A stretch of DNA of 54,204 nt from Egerieenecus sp048201975. GTDB lineage: Bacteria > Bacillota > Clostridia > Christensenellales > Aristaeellaceae. Numbering within the stretch: the first letter of the stretch is position 1; every line of letters begins with the position of its first letter. Below, in pieces: positions 43,863 through 52,986 of this stretch. The notes beneath the pieces are model-generated. The model was given only the letters and a program-made list of their open reading frames with translations. It ran no database searches and was not told the DNA's origin. Both the position numbers and the translations under genes were made by a program. Location: assembly GCA_048201975.1 (NCBI GenBank), contig DBFBGQ010000028.1:1-54204 (forward strand). The letters run 5' to 3'.

Positions 43863-45128
43863 ATGAGCAGCATGGAGGAAAAGATTGCGGCGCTGATAGA
43901 CGCTGCCGAGGGAAGGTTGGCGCCGGTTTTCAAGCGTCTGGAAGCCGTGGAGGAGGCCGGAACCCGGCGGGTGCTGAACGCCTTCCAGGAGCATCAGGTG
44001 GCCTACCGCCATTTTGCGCCCACCACCGGCTATGGCTATGACGATGTGGGCCGGGATACCCTGGAAAAGATCTTTGCCGACCTGTTCGGCGTGGAAGCGG
44101 CCATTGTGCGGCCGCATATCGCTTCGGGTACCCACGCGATTTCCCTGTGCCTGTTCGGGCTGACCCTGCCGGGGGATCACATTCTCTCCGCCACGGGCAA
44201 GCCTTACGACACACTGGAGGAAATCATCGGCATGGGGGATGGTCCGGCGCCGGTGGGGAGCCTGCGCGAAATGGGCGTCAGCTACAGCGATGTGCCGCTG
44301 AACGCCCAGGGCGAAATCGATCTGGAGGCGGTGGAAGCGGCCATCCGTCCCAATACCCGGCTGATCATCGCGCAGCGCAGCCGCGGCTATGCCTGGCGGC
44401 CTTCCCTGATGCCGGAAGCCTTCGCGCCGCTGGCGGAGCTGCTCCACCGGAAATATCCTCACATCCGGTTGATGGTGGATAACTGCTACGGAGAGTTCGT
44501 GCGGGAAAGGGAGCCCAGCCACTATGGGGCGGATGTGTGCGTGGGCAGCCTGATCAAAAATCCCGGCGGCGGGTTGGCGCCCACGGGGGGCTACATCGTG
44601 GGCAAGCGGGACGCGGTGGAGCGCATTGCTTACCGGCTCACGGCCCCGGGCATCGGCCTGGAGGTGGGCAGCTATGCGGGGAGCTATCAGCCCTTCTATC
44701 AGGGACTGTTCATGGCGCCGCACACGGTATGCCAGGCGGTCAAGACCGCTTGCCTTGCGGCGGCGGTGTTTGAAGCCCTGGGCATGACCACCACGCCTCC
44801 TGCGCTGGCGGAGCGCGCGGACATCATTCAGGCGATTCAGATGAAAACCCCGGAACGGCTGGTGGCCTTCTGCCAGGGCATCCAGATGGCTTCGCCCATC
44901 GATAGCATGGCGCTGCCGGAGCCTTGGGCCATGCCCGGCTATCAGGATCAGGTGGTGATGGCTGCGGGAACCTTCGTCTCCGGCGCCTCCATTGAGCTCA
45001 GCGCCGACGCGCCCATGCGGGAGCCCTACACGGCGTACATGCAGGGCGGGTTGACCTACGTTCACGGGCGTGTGGCGCTGGCCAAGGCATTGGAGCGCAT
45101 GGTTTCCCAGGGATGCCTGGAGCTTTGA
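43863..45128 (+). CDS. methionine gamma-lyase/aluminium-resistance family protein (YnbB-like)
   Basis: This 421-residue PLP-dependent protein has the fold and length of the YnbB family, with the likely PLP lysine in SLIKNPGGGLAPTGGY near residue 238 and the FVRERE segment. It is labelled aluminium-resistance or methionine gamma-lyase family in databases, but its reaction is not well established. GAGGAGG precedes the ATG. Its position after mutL-miaA is conserved with B. subtilis. Confidence 0.9.
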   Translation: MSSMEEKIAALIDAAEGRLAPVFKRLEAVEEAGTRRVLNAFQEHQVAYRHFAPTTGYGYDDVGRDTLEKIFADLFGVEAAIVRPHIASGTHAISLCLFGLTLPGDHILSATGKPYDTLEEIIGMGDGPAPVGSLREMGVSYSDVPLNAQGEIDLEAVEAAIRPNTRLIIAQRSRGYAWRPSLMPEAFAPLAELLHRKYPHIRLMVDNCYGEFVREREPSHYGADVCVGSLIKNPGGGLAPTGGYIVGKRDAVERIAYRLTAPGIGLEVGSYAGSYQPFYQGLFMAPHTVCQAVKTACLAAAVFEALGMTTTPPALAERADIIQAIQMKTPERLVAFCQGIQMASPIDSMALPEPWAMPGYQDQVVMAAGTFVSGASIELSADAPMREPYTAYMQGGLTYVHGRVALAKALERMVSQGCLEL

Positions 45129-45143
45129 GGACGGGATGCGCCC

Positions 45144-45172
45144 TGTACAAAGCCGCGGCTTTGATGTACAAT
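45144..45172 (+). promoter_or_regulatory. deoD promoter with embedded palindrome
   Basis: TGTACA (45144-45149) and TACAAT (45167-45172) are 17 bases apart. The spacer is nearly filled by the perfect 16-bp palindrome CAAAGCCGCGGCTTTG (45148-45163). TGTACA recurs at 45165-45170, two helical turns from the first copy. This could be an operator, or the stem of a weak terminator for the preceding gene. Confidence 0.6.
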
Positions 45173-45200
45173 AAAAGAAAAAAACGGGAGGTGCTGCTTG

Positions 45201-45908
45201 ATGGCGAACATTCCTACGCCACATATCGGAGCGAAAGCGGGAGATTTTGCGCCCACGGTGCTGATGCCGGGAGATCCGCTGCGGTCCAAGTTCATTGCGG
45301 AGCATTTTTTGCAGGACCCTGTGCTGGTGAACAACGTCCGGGGTGTGCAGGGCTACACGGGCCTGTACCATGGCAAACGGGTTTCCGTTATGGCTTCGGG
45401 CATGGGCATGCCTTCCATTGGCATCTATTCCTATGAGCTGTACAATTTTTACGGCGTGGAAAACATCATCCGCATTGGCTCGGCGGGGATCATTTCCCAG
45501 AAGCTGAAGCTGCGGGACATCGTGGCCGGCATGAGCGTGTATACCAACTCCAACTTTGGCCAGCAGTATGGCTTCCAAGGAAACGTGGGACCCTGCTGCT
45601 CCTGGGCGCTGCTCAAGGCCGCCATGGAGGCGGGGGAAAGGCTGGGACAAACGCCGATTCCCGGGCCCATCTATTCCTCGGATATCTTCTACGACGAGGC
45701 CGGAAATGCCGGCGCGCTGGAAAAGCTGGGGGTGCTGGCGGTGGAAATGGAGGCCGCCGCGCTGTACCTGAACGCCGCCCGGGCGGGCAAGCAGGCACTG
45801 TGTCTGTGCACCATCTCCGATAATCCCAGGACGGGGGAGGAGCTTTCCGCCGAGGAGCGGCAGAATACCTTTACGAAAATGATGGAAATCGCCCTGGAGA
45901 TCGCGTAA
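45201..45908 (+). CDS. deoD: purine-nucleoside phosphorylase, DeoD type
   Basis: This 235-residue enzyme matches the hexameric DeoD family: TPHIGAKAGDFAPTVLMPGDP at the N-terminus, GSAGII near residue 92, VEMEAAALY near 180, and SDNPRTGEE. It splits purine (deoxy)nucleosides with phosphate for salvage. The ATG at 45201 has GGGAGG nine bases upstream; a TTG directly before it is also possible. It is probably a single-gene unit. Confidence 0.96.
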   Translation: MANIPTPHIGAKAGDFAPTVLMPGDPLRSKFIAEHFLQDPVLVNNVRGVQGYTGLYHGKRVSVMASGMGMPSIGIYSYELYNFYGVENIIRIGSAGIISQKLKLRDIVAGMSVYTNSNFGQQYGFQGNVGPCCSWALLKAAMEAGERLGQTPIPGPIYSSDIFYDEAGNAGALEKLGVLAVEMEAAALYLNAARAGKQALCLCTISDNPRTGEELSAEERQNTFTKMMEIALEIA

Positions 45909-45924
45909 GCTCCGGCAACAATGG

Positions 45925-45962
45925 AAAAGGCCGCAGGCGATCCAACGCTTGCGGCCTTTTTT
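45925..45962. terminator. bidirectional terminator after deoD
   Basis: AAAAGGCCGCAGGC (45925-45938) pairs with GCTTGCGGCCTTTT (45947-45960) and is followed by TT. It also serves the convergent minus-strand gene. Confidence 0.88.
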
Positions 45963-45972
45963 GCGGGGCGAT

Positions 45973-46383
45973 TCATACAAAGTAGGATAGAATCAGAAAC
46001 AGCAGGCAGCAGATCAAATTGGCCAGCAGGGAGCAGAGATCCTTCTCCTGGTCCTCCAGCTCGTCAAAGCTGACGATTTCTTCATCTATATGATCCATCA
46101 TATCCCCGTAGGTACGCACGGGATCGTGCTTGCGGCGCACACGAAAGCGGAAACGGGGGATGCCCACGCCGTCCATGCGCAGATAAACCAGCCAGGCGCA
46201 CACCGCAAAGTATACGCCCAGAAAAAAGAAGGCGTACATCTTCTGGGAGAGCGCTACGCCGATGGACACATAATTGTCCCACAAAAGCGCCACGGTCAGC
46301 CCCAGAATAAAACGGGTGAACGCTTTGTAAATGAGCGGCCGCAGCAGATAGCTCTTCCAGCGCTTTTTCAGCCAGGATAGCAT
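45973..46383 (-). CDS. small membrane protein of unknown function
   Basis: This 136-residue protein has a basic N-terminus, about two transmembrane segments in residues 25-65, a central basic then acidic segment (residues about 75-110, with DDHIDEEIVSFDELEDQE-like charge), and a hydrophobic C-terminal segment. I do not recognise the family. The ATG at 46383 has GGAGG upstream at a slightly long distance and is supported by the promoter at 46421. The longer open frame upstream looks non-coding. Confidence 0.6.
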   Translation of the reverse strand: MLSWLKKRWKSYLLRPLIYKAFTRFILGLTVALLWDNYVSIGVALSQKMYAFFFLGVYFAVCAWLVYLRMDGVGIPRFRFRVRRKHDPVRTYGDMMDHIDEEIVSFDELEDQEKDLCSLLANLICCLLFLILSYFV

Positions 46384-46420
46384 GGCGCTTTGCCACCTCC
46401 CTTCCTTCCTGAACAGAGGT

Positions 46421-46449
46421 ATTATACAACGCCCTTGATGGATATGCAA
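46421..46449 (-). promoter_or_regulatory. promoter of the small membrane protein
   Basis: On the minus strand TTGCAT (46449-46444) and TATAAT (46426-46421) are 17 bases apart, 38 bases before the ATG at 46383. The 300-base gap at 46384-46685 otherwise holds only the divergent oppA promoter and AT-rich sequence. Confidence 0.75.
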
Positions 46450-46571
46450 TCCCGCTCCATGGGAGAGAGGCGAAAAATGAAGGATGTGGGAAATCAAGTT
46501 GCAAATTTGCCGGATTTTAGGGCTAAATTTCGTGCTAATTCTCATTTTTTTGTACTGCCGTTGCATTTTGG

Positions 46572-46600
46572 TTGACAAGGGTATGCGCATAACGTATAAT
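46572..46600 (+). promoter_or_regulatory. consensus promoter of the opp operon
   Basis: TTGACA (46572-46577) and TATAAT (46595-46600) both match the consensus perfectly and are 17 bases apart. This is the strongest promoter in the window, and it precedes an abundant-type binding protein. Confidence 0.92.
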
Positions 46601-46685
46601 GTTTATCAATTGAAAGCGCGTGCGGCGATGGCGCCGGAGAGATGGTCGCTTTCGAACACTACATTTCAACGTAGGAGGGAACCAC

Positions 46686-48641
46686 ATGAAAAAAGTATTG
46701 GCACTGGTCCTGACATTGGCAATGCTGCTGAGCTTGGCCATTGTCTCCACGGCTTCCGCGGCGGAAATCACCGACCTGCGGACCTACGAGACCACAGCCC
46801 GGGAGATGGAGACCTGGAACATCCATTCCTCTCAGCTGGCCAATGACCTGAATGTGCTGTGCAACCTGATTGACGGCCTGCTGACCAACGACGCCCATGG
46901 CGCGCTGGTGGGCAACGCCGCCAAGGAATGGTACACCGAAGACGGTGGCAAGACCTGGACCTTCGTGCTCAACGACGGCATGAAGTGGGTCGACAAGGAT
47001 GGCAACGAGAAGGCCGACGTGGTGGCCGAGGACTGGATCACCGGCCTGGAGTGGGTGCTGAACTTCTCCAAGAACGGCGCTTCCAACACCTCCATGCCCA
47101 TGGAAATGATCGTTGGCGCCGCCGATTACTATGAGTACACCAAGTACCTGGCGGAGACCTATCAGCGCATCGTGGACGACGGCGTCGCCGTACCCGACGA
47201 GCTGCGCAAGTATATCGATCCCGCCTGCTTTGACACCACCGTGTTCAAGGAAATGGTGGGCATCGCCGCTCCCGACGAAAAGACCATCGTCTACACCTGC
47301 ACGGACGAGCTGAGCTACTTCCCCTCTGTGGCCACCTACAACTGCCTGTATCCTCTGTCCGCGAAGCTGGTTGAGGAAGTGGGCGTGGAAGGCTACCAGG
47401 CCATCACCTGGGAGAACATGTGGTACTCCGGCCCCTACACCGTGACTTCTTACATTCATCAGAATGAGAAGGTTCTGACCGCGAACCCCAACTACTGGAA
47501 TGCGGACAACATCAAGCGGTTCAACACCGTGACCATCAAGATGGTTGAATCCCTGGACGTGGCCTACAACCTGTTCCAGACCGGCGAACTGGATCACGTG
47601 CAGCTGACCCAGTCCACCCTGTCCACCATCTATGACAGCGCGTCTCACGAGTTCCACAACAACCTGTCCGAAGCCCGTCCCACCAAGTACTCCTACCAGA
47701 TTCACCTGGTGTATGACAAGAACAACGAGGACGGCACCAAGGACACCAACTGGAACACCGCCGTTGCCAACGAGGCCTTCCGCCTGAGCTGGTACTATGG
47801 CCTGGATCTGACTCCCTACCTGGCCCGGACCAACGCCATCAACCCGCTGGCCTGCCAGAACTTCGTCTACACCGGCAATGCGGTGGCTGTGAACAGCTCC
47901 GGCGTGGACTACACCCAGATGGTCCGCGATGAGCTGGGCCTGCAGTACTCCAACGACACCTACGCCCGCGTTGACGCCGAGAAGGCCGCCGCTTACAAGG
48001 CGCAGGCCATGGAAGAGCTGTCCGCCAAGGGCGTGACCTTCCCCGTGGAGATCGACTACTACATCCAGGGCAGCAGCCAGACCGCCAAGGACAGCGCTGA
48101 TACGCTGGCGCAGGTCTTCTCCGATTGCCTGGGCGATGACTACGTGAAGCTGAACATCCTGACCTATGTGTCCTCCCCCACCAACGAAGTACGTCTGCCG
48201 CAGCTGGCTTCCATTTACATCAATGGCTGGGGCGCCGACTTCGCCGATCCCATCAACTTCCTGGGCCAGGAGACCTACGGCGAGGATAACGCCTACTACT
48301 CCATGGATTACTCCATGATCAACAACGCCACCGATGAGGATCTGATCGCCACCTACACCGAGTTTACCCAGATGGTGAATGACGCCAAGGCCATCACCGA
48401 CGATCAGGATGCCCGCTATGCCGCCTTTGCCAAGGCCGAAGCGTACTTCCTCAACCACGCGCTGGCGATCCCCTGCAACTATGAAGTGGCTTGGGAACTG
48501 ACCTGCATCAATCCCTACTCCAAGGTGTACAGCGCCTATGGCATCCAGGCTTACCGCTATGTGAACTGGGAGACCAACGACGCCATCTACACCACTGACG
48601 AAGTTGCCGCGCTGGCGGAAGCCTACAACAGCGCTGAGTAA
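46686..48641 (+). CDS. oppA: oligopeptide ABC transporter substrate-binding protein
   Basis: This 651-residue exported protein has the SBP_bac_5/OppA architecture with a signal peptide (residues 1-27, cleavage near STASA-AE) and typical segments such as WTFVLNDGMKWVDKDG and VVAEDWITGLEWVL. It should bind oligopeptides outside the membrane and deliver them to OppBC. The signal peptide has no lipobox Cys, which is unusual for a monoderm binding protein. GGAGGGA precedes the ATG. A hairpin separates it from the permease genes. Confidence 0.93.
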   Translation: MKKVLALVLTLAMLLSLAIVSTASAAEITDLRTYETTAREMETWNIHSSQLANDLNVLCNLIDGLLTNDAHGALVGNAAKEWYTEDGGKTWTFVLNDGMKWVDKDGNEKADVVAEDWITGLEWVLNFSKNGASNTSMPMEMIVGAADYYEYTKYLAETYQRIVDDGVAVPDELRKYIDPACFDTTVFKEMVGIAAPDEKTIVYTCTDELSYFPSVATYNCLYPLSAKLVEEVGVEGYQAITWENMWYSGPYTVTSYIHQNEKVLTANPNYWNADNIKRFNTVTIKMVESLDVAYNLFQTGELDHVQLTQSTLSTIYDSASHEFHNNLSEARPTKYSYQIHLVYDKNNEDGTKDTNWNTAVANEAFRLSWYYGLDLTPYLARTNAINPLACQNFVYTGNAVAVNSSGVDYTQMVRDELGLQYSNDTYARVDAEKAAAYKAQAMEELSAKGVTFPVEIDYYIQGSSQTAKDSADTLAQVFSDCLGDDYVKLNILTYVSSPTNEVRLPQLASIYINGWGADFADPINFLGQETYGEDNAYYSMDYSMINNATDEDLIATYTEFTQMVNDAKAITDDQDARYAAFAKAEAYFLNHALAIPCNYEVAWELTCINPYSKVYSAYGIQAYRYVNWETNDAIYTTDEVAALAEAYNSAE

Positions 48642-48672
48642 TTTCAGGTTTCCAAGGTAAGGAGCAAAAGTT

Positions 48673-48710
48673 TCTGGGGCGGTCTCCTGATCGAGACCGC
48701 TCCAGATTCT
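48673..48710 (+). terminator. hairpin/attenuating terminator between oppA and oppB
   Basis: TCTGGGGCGGTCTC (48673-48686) pairs with GAGACCGCTCCAGA (48693-48706) around CTGATC, followed by TTCTT. It would give more oppA mRNA than permease mRNA, as is usual in such operons. Confidence 0.75.
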
Positions 48711-48745
48711 TGCTTAATTTCACGAAGGTCTGGGGGATGTGAAGC

Positions 48746-49699
48746 ATGTTCCTATATGTCCTCAAGCGGTTGCTGCAGTCCATCGTTACGATTTTGCTGG
48801 TCGTCACCATCGTATTTCTGCTGCTGCGCCTTATGCCCACGGATTATTATTTTACGGATGAAGAATTGATGAAGCTGACCGAGCAGCAGAAGCACGACCG
48901 ACTGCAGGCAGCCGGCTTTCTTGATCCTCCCCTGACACAGCTGGTAAGATTTTTCAAGCAGTTGTTTACAGAGTTTGATCTGGGCACAAGCAGGCGTATC
49001 CAGGCCAATCAGCCTGTTGTTACGGTGATTGGCAGCAAATTTGAAGTTTCCATGCGTCTTGGCTTAATATCGCTGGGCATATCGCTGGTGCTAGGCGTAT
49101 GCTTCGGCGTGCTGCAGGCGCGCTACAAGGATGGTATTTTTGATCACTTGGGCACGGCGTATACCGTTTTTGTCAACGCTGTACCAAGTTTGGTGACCTA
49201 TTCCCTGGTGCTGGCATTTGGCGCCCGCATACTGGGGTTACCATCCATGTATAGCACGCGAAAACCCGAGCTGTCCTCCATTCTGCCGGTGGTCTGCCTT
49301 TCCATCGGCTCCATTGCGGGCTACATGCTGTGGACCCGCAGGTACATGGTGGACGAGCTGAACAAGGACTATATCCGCCTGGCGAAGCTCAAGGGCATGA
49401 GCACCCGTTCTGTGATGTACCGTCACGTGCTCAAGAATGCCTTTGTTCCGCTGGCGCAGTATCTGCCGTATTCCATCCTGTTGACCGTGGGCGGTTCCCT
49501 GCTGGTGGAGCGTTTCTTCTCCGTACCCGGCATGGGTCCGCTGCTCACGGACGCCATCGCCCGCTATGACACCACCGTGGTGCAGGGCGTGGTTATGCTC
49601 TATGCCACGCTGGGCATCCTGGGCGTGTTCCTGGGCGACGTATTGATGACGCTGATTGATCCCCGCATTCATCTGGGCAAGAAGGGAGGCACACGGTAA
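48746..49699 (+). CDS. oppB: oligopeptide ABC transporter permease
   Basis: This 317-residue membrane protein has about six transmembrane segments and the permease coupling motif (YIRLAKLKGMSTRSVMYRHVLKNA, the EAA-type loop) near residue 215. It forms the channel with OppC. GGGGGA precedes the ATG. Its stop is immediately followed by the oppC start. Confidence 0.95.
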   Translation: MFLYVLKRLLQSIVTILLVVTIVFLLLRLMPTDYYFTDEELMKLTEQQKHDRLQAAGFLDPPLTQLVRFFKQLFTEFDLGTSRRIQANQPVVTVIGSKFEVSMRLGLISLGISLVLGVCFGVLQARYKDGIFDHLGTAYTVFVNAVPSLVTYSLVLAFGARILGLPSMYSTRKPELSSILPVVCLSIGSIAGYMLWTRRYMVDELNKDYIRLAKLKGMSTRSVMYRHVLKNAFVPLAQYLPYSILLTVGGSLLVERFFSVPGMGPLLTDAIARYDTTVVQGVVMLYATLGILGVFLGDVLMTLIDPRIHLGKKGGTR

Positions 49700-50737
49700 A
49701 TGGAAAAAACGGTTTCTGAGCTGGAGCAGCCCATTGTGGATCTGGAAGTGGACCGTTCTGCGGTGGATAAAAATACCACCACCAAGTATGGCCGCGGCCG
49801 TGTGCACGTGCACGCCCGGGCGCAAATGCCGGAGAAGCAGCTTTTCTCCTTTGCGGAGTACGAGGCCAAGGCGGCCGAATATACCGGGTCATCGGAGTAT
49901 TCCTATTGGAAGAGCGTGTGGCGCAGCTTCCTGAAAAAGCGCGCCGCCGTGGGGATGTTCATCATTTTCTTCCTGTTGTTCATCTTTACCTTTGTGGCGG
50001 CGGCCATCAGCAAGTATGATGTCTACAATCTGCGCATTGATAACTCCCTGATGTTTATTTCCCCCAACAGCGAGTTCTGGTTTGGCACGGACAACATGGG
50101 CCGCGACTACTGGAGCCAGGTGTGGCACGCCACCCGTACCTCCATCATCCTTGCGGTGAGCGTTTCCATTGGCCAGATCTTTGCCGGCGTGGTGATCGGA
50201 TTGGTCTGGGGTTATGTGCGTAAGCTGGACCGCTTCTTTACCGAACTGTACAACCTGATCGACAACATCCCCGTGATCATTTACATGACGCTGATTGCGT
50301 TGATGCTGGGCAAGACCACGCTCATCATGGGCGCGGCCATGATCGGCTTCGGCTGGCTGGGCACGGCAAGAAACGTGCGAAATCTGGTGTTCATGTACCG
50401 CGACCGAGAGTACAACCTGGCTTCCCGCTGCCTGGGCACCAACCTGTGGCGGATCCTTTACCGGAACATCCTGCCCTACATGGTCAGCGTGATCATTTTG
50501 CGCCTGGCGCTGGCGATTCCCGGTACCATCGCCTATGAAACCACGCTGACGTACCTGGGCCTGATGGATATTTCCACGCCTTCCTTGGGCATTTTGCTGC
50601 GGAATGCGCGCAGCTATTTCCTGGATTATCCCTATCTGCTGATTTTCCCGGCGGCGATTGTGTCCATCATCACCATTACCTTCTATCTGGTGGGCAATGC
50701 GTTCTCCGACGCCTGCGACCCGCGCAATCATGTTTGA
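49700..50737 (+). CDS. oppC: oligopeptide ABC transporter permease
   Basis: This 345-residue permease has an unusually long polar N-terminus (residues 1-85), then about six transmembrane segments with the conserved start WFGTDNMGRDYWSQV and the EAA-type loop (REYNLASRCLGTNLWRILYRNILP). It pairs with OppB. Its ATG directly follows the oppB stop. Confidence 0.95.
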   Translation: MEKTVSELEQPIVDLEVDRSAVDKNTTTKYGRGRVHVHARAQMPEKQLFSFAEYEAKAAEYTGSSEYSYWKSVWRSFLKKRAAVGMFIIFFLLFIFTFVAAAISKYDVYNLRIDNSLMFISPNSEFWFGTDNMGRDYWSQVWHATRTSIILAVSVSIGQIFAGVVIGLVWGYVRKLDRFFTELYNLIDNIPVIIYMTLIALMLGKTTLIMGAAMIGFGWLGTARNVRNLVFMYRDREYNLASRCLGTNLWRILYRNILPYMVSVIILRLALAIPGTIAYETTLTYLGLMDISTPSLGILLRNARSYFLDYPYLLIFPAAIVSIITITFYLVGNAFSDACDPRNHV

Positions 50738-50752
50738 TGGGAGGGTATGACG

Positions 50753-52819
50753 ATGAGTGAAGCGATGAAAAAAGACATCCCCGAAATCGACTTTGAGCAG
50801 CGGGCGGAGCAGATCCTTTCCAACGAGCCCATTCTGGCGGCCAAGGAAGTGGAAGTGCAGTTTACCCTCCGCGGGCAGAAGCTGACCGCCATTCGCAAGT
50901 GCTCCCTGGAGCTGTATGAGGGCGAAACCCTGGCCATTGTGGGGGAGTCCGGCTCGGGCAAGAGCGTGTTTACCAAGTGCTTCGTGGGCATGCTGGATAA
51001 AAACGGCTCCATCACCCACGGTTCCATCATGTACCAGGGGAAGGACCTGACCAAGTTCACCACGGAGAAGGAATGGCGCACCATCCGCGGCAGGAAGATC
51101 GCCATGGTGACCCAGGATCCCATGACCAGCCTGAATCCGCTCAAACGCATTGGCCAACAGATTCAGGAGGCCATCGAGCTGCACCAGGGGTTGAAGGGCG
51201 CCGCCGCCAAGAAGGAAGCCATGCACATGCTGGAACTGGTGGGCATTCCGAATCCTGAGCGGCGCTATTACCAGTATCCCCATGAGTTCTCCGGCGGCAT
51301 GCGCCAGCGCGTGGTGATCGCCATTGCGGTGGCGTGCCGCCCGCAGATTCTCATCTGCGACGAACCCACCACGGCCCTGGACGTGACCATTCAGGCGCAG
51401 ATCCTGGACCTGATCCGCAAGCTGCAAAAAGAGCAGGGCATGACCATTATCTACATCACCCATGACCTGGGCGTGGTAGCCAACGTGGCGGACCGGGTCG
51501 CCGTGATGTATGCCGGGCAGATTGTGGAAATCGGCATGGTCAATGAAATCTTCTTTGATTCCTGGCATCCCTATAGCTGGGCGCTGCTGAGCGCGCTGCC
51601 GCAGCTGGGCGTGAAGGGCGAAAAGCTCCCGGCCATTGACGGCACGCCGCCCAACCTGTTCAACAAGATCGAGGGCGACGCTTTCGCGCCCCGGAATCGC
51701 AACGCGCTGACCATCGACTTTCTGGAGGAGCCTCCGCTGTTTGACGTGACGCCCACGCACCAGGCGAAAACCTGGATGATGGATCCCCGCGCTCCTGCGG
51801 TGGAGCAGCCGGATACCATCCGCAAGCTGAGCCGGCAGCATCTGGAGGAGCACGCGGTGGCGGACATACCGCATCCGCATCTGGCCCCGGACCGGGAGGC
51901 GTTGATCGAGGTCAAGGACCTGCAGGTGGCCTTTGGCTCCGGGCGCAGAAAGTTCGTCGCCGTCAATGACGTGAACTTTACCATCTATCGCGGCGAGACG
52001 TTCGCCCTGGTGGGAGAATCCGGCTCCGGTAAAACGACCATCGGCCGAGCCATCGTTCGCATCAACCCTGTTTCCAAGGGCGAGATACTCTTCAAGGGAC
52101 GGCGCATTTCCGGCAAGATCTCCAAGGCGCTGGACGAGGAGGTTATCCGCAGCTGCCAGATGATTTTCCAGGATCCCATGGCTTCGCTGAACGAGCGCGC
52201 CAAGGTGGACTACATTGTTTCGGAAGGTCTGCTGAATTTCCACCTGTACAAGAACGAGACAGAGCGCAGGGAAAAAGTGCAGAGTGCCCTGGAGGAAGTG
52301 GGGTTGCTGCCGGAGTTCTCCTCCCGCTTCCCGCACGAGTTCTCCGGCGGACAGCGCCAGCGTATCGGCATTGCCCGCAGCCTGATCATGAAGCCGGAAT
52401 TCATCGTGGCGGACGAGCCCATTTCCGCGCTGGACGTATCCATCCGCGCGCAGGTGCTCAACCTGCTCAACGACCTGAAGCAAAAGCGCGGGCTGACCTA
52501 CCTGTTCATTGCCCACGACCTGTCAGTGGTCCGCTTCATATCGGATCGTATTGCGGTCATTCATAAGGGACAGATTGTGGAGCTGGCGGAGTCCGAGGAA
52601 TTGTTCCGCCATCCCATGCATCCCTATACCCGGGCGCTGCTGTCCGCCGTGCCCAACCCCAACCCCTATCTGGAGCGGGGCAAGAAGCTGCTGGTGTACG
52701 ATCCTTCCGTGCATGATTACAGCGTGGACAAGCCCTTCTGGACCGAGCTGCTGCCGGACCATTTCGTGTATGGCAACAAGCGTGAGCTGGACGGCTACCG
52801 CAACGAGCTGAAACTGTGA
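50753..52819 (+). CDS. fused oligopeptide ABC transporter ATPase (OppD-OppF)
   Basis: This 688-residue protein joins two ABC ATPases. The OppD-like half has Walker A GESGSGKS near residue 65 and signature EFSGGMRQR near 182; the OppF-like half has GESGSGKT near 421 and EFSGGQRQR near 527. Each half ends in the extra C-terminal region of peptide-transporter ATPases. In the first half the usual four cysteines of the OppD iron-sulfur motif are replaced (GDAFAPRNRN instead of GCPFAPRC-type). The ATG at 50753 has GGGAGGG at the right distance. A terminator follows. Confidence 0.95.
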   Translation: MSEAMKKDIPEIDFEQRAEQILSNEPILAAKEVEVQFTLRGQKLTAIRKCSLELYEGETLAIVGESGSGKSVFTKCFVGMLDKNGSITHGSIMYQGKDLTKFTTEKEWRTIRGRKIAMVTQDPMTSLNPLKRIGQQIQEAIELHQGLKGAAAKKEAMHMLELVGIPNPERRYYQYPHEFSGGMRQRVVIAIAVACRPQILICDEPTTALDVTIQAQILDLIRKLQKEQGMTIIYITHDLGVVANVADRVAVMYAGQIVEIGMVNEIFFDSWHPYSWALLSALPQLGVKGEKLPAIDGTPPNLFNKIEGDAFAPRNRNALTIDFLEEPPLFDVTPTHQAKTWMMDPRAPAVEQPDTIRKLSRQHLEEHAVADIPHPHLAPDREALIEVKDLQVAFGSGRRKFVAVNDVNFTIYRGETFALVGESGSGKTTIGRAIVRINPVSKGEILFKGRRISGKISKALDEEVIRSCQMIFQDPMASLNERAKVDYIVSEGLLNFHLYKNETERREKVQSALEEVGLLPEFSSRFPHEFSGGQRQRIGIARSLIMKPEFIVADEPISALDVSIRAQVLNLLNDLKQKRGLTYLFIAHDLSVVRFISDRIAVIHKGQIVELAESEELFRHPMHPYTRALLSAVPNPNPYLERGKKLLVYDPSVHDYSVDKPFWTELLPDHFVYGNKRELDGYRNELKL

Positions 52820-52829
52820 CGGTAAATTT

Positions 52830-52866
52830 GGGGAGCGCTCCCTTTTCGCGGGGCGCCCCTTTTTTT
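52830..52866 (+). terminator. terminator of the opp operon
   Basis: GGGG...CGC.CCC (52830-52843) pairs with GGG GCG CCCC (52850-52859), followed by seven T residues. Confidence 0.8.
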
Positions 52867-52927
52867 GCAGAACAAGAGGCGAAATGCGCGCCCTTGTTTC
52901 CGCGATGTATTTTCGAAGAAATCCCTC

Positions 52928-52955
52928 TTGACAACGGCAGGTAGAGGGGTATAAT
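52928..52955 (+). promoter_or_regulatory. promoter of the metL-type leader and metQ
   Basis: Consensus TTGACA (52928-52933) and TATAAT (52950-52955) are 16 bases apart. Transcription would start near 52962, so the leader RNA includes the leader peptide and the terminator. Confidence 0.88.
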
Positions 52956-52986
52956 GTTTTCTATCCTATACAAGGAGGTAAGCGCC

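Noticed and set aside
46468..46575. Small open frame (32 codons) between the small membrane protein and oppA
   Set aside because: It lies upstream of the oppA promoter with no promoter of its own and only a weak GAGAGG upstream.
49889..52516. 875-residue open frame antisense to oppC and oppDF
   Set aside because: It is a shadow of real ABC transporter genes; its composition (His/Gln/Arg-rich) is typical of antisense frames in GC-rich DNA.
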